Shown here: positions 40,801-43,783 of the stretch, piece by piece | Layout: each line of letters opens with the position of its first letter | Position numbering within the stretch: the stretch's first letter is position 1 | Assembly: GCA_938005265.1 (NCBI GenBank) | Contig: CALLOA010000043.1 | Span: forward strand, 1-43,783 | Direction: 5' to 3' | Source of the DNA: an uncultured Granulosicoccaceae bacterium | GTDB taxonomy: Bacteria > Pseudomonadota > Gammaproteobacteria > Granulosicoccales > Granulosicoccaceae | Length of the DNA stretch: 43,783 bases | Position numbers and translations under genes: made by a program | Notes under the pieces: model-generated | Seen by the model: the letters and a program-made list of their open reading frames with translations, nothing else | What the model was told of the DNA's origin: nothing | Databases searched by the model: none

Positions 40801-40911
40801 GCCAATCAATCATGCTTCAGCAACGCATGCTTTTCAAAAAACCAGCGAACTGCCTTCAAACATTTCAAGGCAACCTGGTTAAATAAAAATTGTGACAACA
40901 CCATCCGGCAT

Positions 40912-42108
40912 TCAGGCGTAGCCCAGTGCATGATCAAGGTCGGCAAGCAAATCTTCGACATCCTCTATACCTGTGGAATAACGAATCAAACCTTCAGGAA
41001 TTCCGGCAGCAGCGCGTTCTTCCGGGGTGCATTCAACATGGCTGGTTGTAAGCGGCGGGCCCACCACAGTTTCCACACAACCAAGATTGGCTGCCATATG
41101 GGCGAGGTTCAACTTCGGCAACACCTGCTTGATGCCATCCAGCCCACCTTCAATGGAGAAGCTCAACATACCGCCAAAGCCTGTCATCTGCTCCTTTGCA
41201 ATGGCATGATTGGGGTGGCTTTCAAGGCCCGGGTAATTCACCTGCTCGACTTTTGGGTGATCACTTAACCAGCGTGCAATAGTCATGGCACTTTGATTCT
41301 GCCGCTCAATACGCAATGCCAGTGTTTTCATTCCGCGGATAAAGCTATAAGCGTCCATTGGTGCTAATGTAGCACCGTTAATTTCCCTGTATTGGTACAG
41401 TTTTTTTATCAAATCCTGATTACCACAGGCAACGCCACCCAAAGCATCGGCATGACCGCCAAGATATTTTGATGCAGAGTGCAAGACTATGTCCGCCCCC
41501 AGAGTTAATGGCTTTTGATTGATGGGTGTAGCAAAGGTGTTGTCCACGACAACCAGAGCACCACATTCATTGGCGCACTGTGCCAGTTTCTTGATATCGG
41601 TAACTTTCAAGCTGGGGTTAGTGGGCGACTCCAGGTACAGCAAAGTACACTTTTCCCTTATGCGCTCTTCGATCTCTTCATGATTAAGCGTGTCGCACAG
41701 AACGACATCGATGTTCAATTTAGGCAGGAACTCGGTAAACAGTCTATTGGTGCCACCATAGCTATCCTTGATTGAGACAACACGATCGCCAGGCTTCAGG
41801 AACGTACCGAAAATATTGCTGATCGCAGCCATACCGCTGGCAAAGCTGGTGGCAGCCTCGGCCTCTTCAAGTGCTTTAACCTTGTTCTCGAAGACACTGA
41901 CAGTGGGGTTGGTGTTACGTGAGTAGATATGCCCCGGCGTTTCCTCAAGTGCCACCTTGTGCCATGTATCTATATCGTCATAGCCGTAAGACACGCTGTG
42001 TACAACAGGCACCTGTGTTGATCTTTCGTAAAGCGGGTAATCCAGTTCGCCACCCCAAATGCTCAAAGTGGATTGGCCGGGTGTGGTCTTGGTGGGTTTA
42101 TCAGTCAT
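40912..42108 (-). CDS. Cys/Met-metabolism PLP enzyme (cystathionine gamma-synthase family)
   Basis: PLP-dependent trans-sulfuration-type enzyme, 398 residues. The PLP lysine lies in SASKYLGGHADALGG. Upstream, SFASGMAAISNIF holds the phosphate-binding residues and VVVDNTFATP the PLP-ring Asp. The N-terminal YSRNTNPTVSVFENKVKALE is a family hallmark, and RYSTGIEDVEDLLADLDHAL at the end carries the substrate-carboxylate Arg. Sequence alone cannot separate cystathionine gamma-synthase, cystathionine beta- or gamma-lyase and methionine gamma-lyase. I start at the ATG at 42108, with GGAG about seven bases upstream, over the ATG at 42141. Neighbours are not met genes; the sulfatase and xsc in the window are the only other sulfur genes. 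Confidence 0.9.
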   Translation of the reverse strand: MTDKPTKTTPGQSTLSIWGGELDYPLYERSTQVPVVHSVSYGYDDIDTWHKVALEETPGHIYSRNTNPTVSVFENKVKALEEAEAATSFASGMAAISNIFGTFLKPGDRVVSIKDSYGGTNRLFTEFLPKLNIDVVLCDTLNHEEIEERIREKCTLLYLESPTNPSLKVTDIKKLAQCANECGALVVVDNTFATPINQKPLTLGADIVLHSASKYLGGHADALGGVACGNQDLIKKLYQYREINGATLAPMDAYSFIRGMKTLALRIERQNQSAMTIARWLSDHPKVEQVNYPGLESHPNHAIAKEQMTGFGGMLSFSIEGGLDGIKQVLPKLNLAHMAANLGCVETVVGPPLTTSHVECTPEERAAAGIPEGLIRYSTGIEDVEDLLADLDHALGYA

Positions 42109-42420
42109 AAATGCTCCAGCATCTGAGTTGATTGAAATCATGCGTTAGCCACATGAATTTTCGTCAAGGCAGCGCTTCTAGAGCCTTTATCTTGATGGGT
42201 TGATTTTAGAGCGTTTTCTAAAAAAATTAAAGATGCATGGCAATCGTTCAAGTCGAGGGACAGGGGCATGGCTCTACCCGTATACAGCACTCGAGCACCT
42301 ATACCCAAACCCCTTCCGGGTTTCCAGGGTGTCTAGCACGGCAAGAAGCCACATAAACTTCCCTACTGTAAAAACCGCTGTCAACCACCCGAGTGCCAAC
42401 AGAGAGAACCAGGTACAACA
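42109..42420. other. 312-bp gap between the sulfatase and PLP-enzyme genes
   Basis: It holds the PLP-enzyme promoter region and the 3' end of the sulfatase transcript. I see no gene, terminator hairpin or repeat that can be called. Confidence 0.4.
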
Positions 42421-43783
42421 CTACCTATCCGGCTGCGGCTCCTTGAATCTGGGAAAGCGGGCTTTGGCTTTAGTATCCGCAGCACCAGCATTGCGAACAT
42501 AACGATTGGCATCGTCGTGCCTGACTTCATAAACCCAGGTCGGATCTCCATCTGTGATGGCGTGGATTGCAAGCCGCTGTTTCTGGTTCGAGCGGATTTT
42601 GTCAGACATGGACTCACGTTCCCAGAGACCTTCAGCCAATGTAGACAGTTCGTTTAGTACTTCAGTTTCAGGCTGCTCCCCTGCAGACAAGTCTGTTAGC
42701 TCCAGAGGGTCTGATTCAACATCATACAAACGCGTATCCACACCTTCCAGATCCATATATTTGTACTTGCCTTTGCGCACCATTCTGCTCGGGCCTGTCG
42801 AACCATCGGCTGCAAATTCCGAATACACAGTATCGCTTAATCCGGATGCATCACCTTCCAGCGCATTGGCAAGCGACGAGCCATCCAATGGCGTTGCGAA
42901 GTCACTAAAACCGGGTTCAGCCAGATCGATCAGAGTAGGCGCCAGATCCACCAGCGAGATATTCTGGCTAACGCGGCCAGGCTTGAACCGCCAGGGTGCT
43001 GAAACCATGAAAGGAATCTGCGATGCCCACTCAAAGAAATGCTGCTTGAACCACATACCGCGCTCACCCATCATTTCACCGTGGTCTGCAGTCAATATAA
43101 CGATCGTGTTATCCGTTAAGCCGCATTCATCCAGGGTATTTAGGATTTTCCCGATATGATCATCAATAAAGGAAATCATGCCGTAATAGCCATGCCTGGC
43201 ACGGCGACGGTCTTCTACCGTCATGCTGTACTTGTCACGGCACTGGCAGTAATGCAGGTTGCGACTCAGATGATCCATTTCATCCGGCTCAAGCGGCGCC
43301 ACCGCTGGCGCTTCAATATCATCATGGTTGTAACGGTCCCAGTACTGCTGGCCGATAACAAAAGGCGAGTGCGGCGAGGTAAATGAAACGCCAAGAAAAA
43401 ACGGGCGGCCATCATCTTCGCGTGCCAGATCATAAATAGCCTGCACGCCGGCGAAAGCCACCTCGTCATCGTAGTCCATCTGCAGTGTACGAATGGCAGG
43501 TCCGCTGGCAAGCACCGGCGCCATGGTGAGGTTGGTCGGCCGGTATTCCCGCCCTTTTGACCAGTCAACAGTCCACGCAAAATTGGCAGGATAAATTTCT
43601 GTGGTCAGGCGGCGATCAAAACCATGCAATTGATCAGCACCCACAAAATGCATCTTGCCGGCCAGCAACGCCCGGTAATCAAAACCCCGCAAGTAATGAG
43701 CAAAGGTTGGAATGTCAGCATGGAATTCGCTGGCGTTGTCATACATATCAATCGAGAACGGCAGCCTGCCGGACATCATCGAG
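42421..43783 (-). CDS. betC: Choline-sulfatase (5' end beyond the window)
   Basis: Formylglycine-dependent sulfatase releasing choline and sulfate from choline-O-sulfate. About 454 C-terminal residues are present and the frame is open to the right edge (SMMSGRLPFS is the edge sequence), so the start and the modified Cys of CxPSR lie just outside. Present features: HADIPTFAHYLRGFDYRALL with GKMHF (metal and substrate Lys/His), SFTSPHSPF with its His, ILTADHGEMMGERGMWFKQH (metal Asp-His plus Lys) and a C-terminal domain (LWERESMSDKIRSNQKQRLA) typical of choline-sulfatases. The length also fits. BetC supplies choline for betaine synthesis and sulfate as a sulfur source. Neighbouring betAB genes are not in view. 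Confidence 0.85.
   Translation of the reverse strand, partial: SMMSGRLPFSIDMYDNASEFHADIPTFAHYLRGFDYRALLAGKMHFVGADQLHGFDRRLTTEIYPANFAWTVDWSKGREYRPTNLTMAPVLASGPAIRTLQMDYDDEVAFAGVQAIYDLAREDDGRPFFLGVSFTSPHSPFVIGQQYWDRYNHDDIEAPAVAPLEPDEMDHLSRNLHYCQCRDKYSMTVEDRRRARHGYYGMISFIDDHIGKILNTLDECGLTDNTIVILTADHGEMMGERGMWFKQHFFEWASQIPFMVSAPWRFKPGRVSQNISLVDLAPTLIDLAEPGFSDFATPLDGSSLANALEGDASGLSDTVYSEFAADGSTGPSRMVRKGKYKYMDLEGVDTRLYDVESDPLELTDLSAGEQPETEVLNELSTLAEGLWERESMSDKIRSNQKQRLAIHAITDGDPTWVYEVRHDDANRYVRNAGAADTKAKARFPRFKEPQPDR

Overview
The window looks like chromosomal DNA of a motile, marine-type gammaproteobacterium. The best taxonomic signals are a Pseudomonas-like FleQ, a FleN/FlhG, a sigma-28 FliA, a YaiL-type DUF2058 protein, aquaporin Z and a CCA-encoding tRNA-Glu. 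Sulfoacetaldehyde acetyltransferase (Xsc) and a choline-sulfatase point to use of organosulfonates and sulfate esters, as in many marine bacteria. A Granulosicoccus-like (Chromatiales) host is a guess from gene content only. There is no phage, integrase, intact insertion sequence or CRISPR array.

Layout. 1-5962 (minus strand): a polyamine/opine-type ABC importer (ATPase, binding protein, two permeases, the last cut by the window edge), preceded by a beta-hydroxyacid dehydrogenase. 6059-7896: three membrane proteins of unknown function. 8032-8160: three stacked hairpins between convergent genes. 8161-13196: aqpZ, xsc and a MocR-type PLP regulator; a 12-bp direct repeat lies between the regulator's terminator and xsc. 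13221-16145: an envelope operon (OmpA-domain protein with two repeat tracts, then a coiled-coil membrane protein) that runs almost directly into the MocR gene. 16473-30279: secreted and housekeeping genes: an Ig-like-domain lipoprotein, an agmatinase-family ureohydrolase, an inositol-phosphatase-family (HisN-like) enzyme, a small lipoprotein coupled to a GDPD, a lipoprotein hydrolase, an RND efflux pair without outer-membrane channel, and a multi-domain SASA-type esterase.

30567-38857 is the most interesting part. After tRNA-Glu come, on the minus strand, fleQ, flhG, fliA, a DUF4339 protein and a GGDEF-like protein. Upstream of fleQ, where flagellin or fliD often lies, is a strange 451-residue protein with a flagellin 'hook IN' motif and several cysteines; a long FlgM-like anti-sigma factor is divergent from it. 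FlhG has Arg in place of the P-loop Lys, the GGDEF signature is destroyed, and no flhF is present. FleQ itself keeps its c-di-GMP-binding residues. This suggests a remodelled FleQ/FleN/c-di-GMP control module.

39005-40800 holds a duplicated small-gene unit. An intact secreted BON-domain protein gene (40420-40662) has a decayed, internally deleted relative about 1.3 kb upstream (39005-39405) that retains its upstream block, the 3' coding end and a terminator; a DUF2058 gene lies between them. The window ends with a Cys/Met-metabolism PLP enzyme and a choline-sulfatase whose active-site cysteine lies just beyond the right edge.
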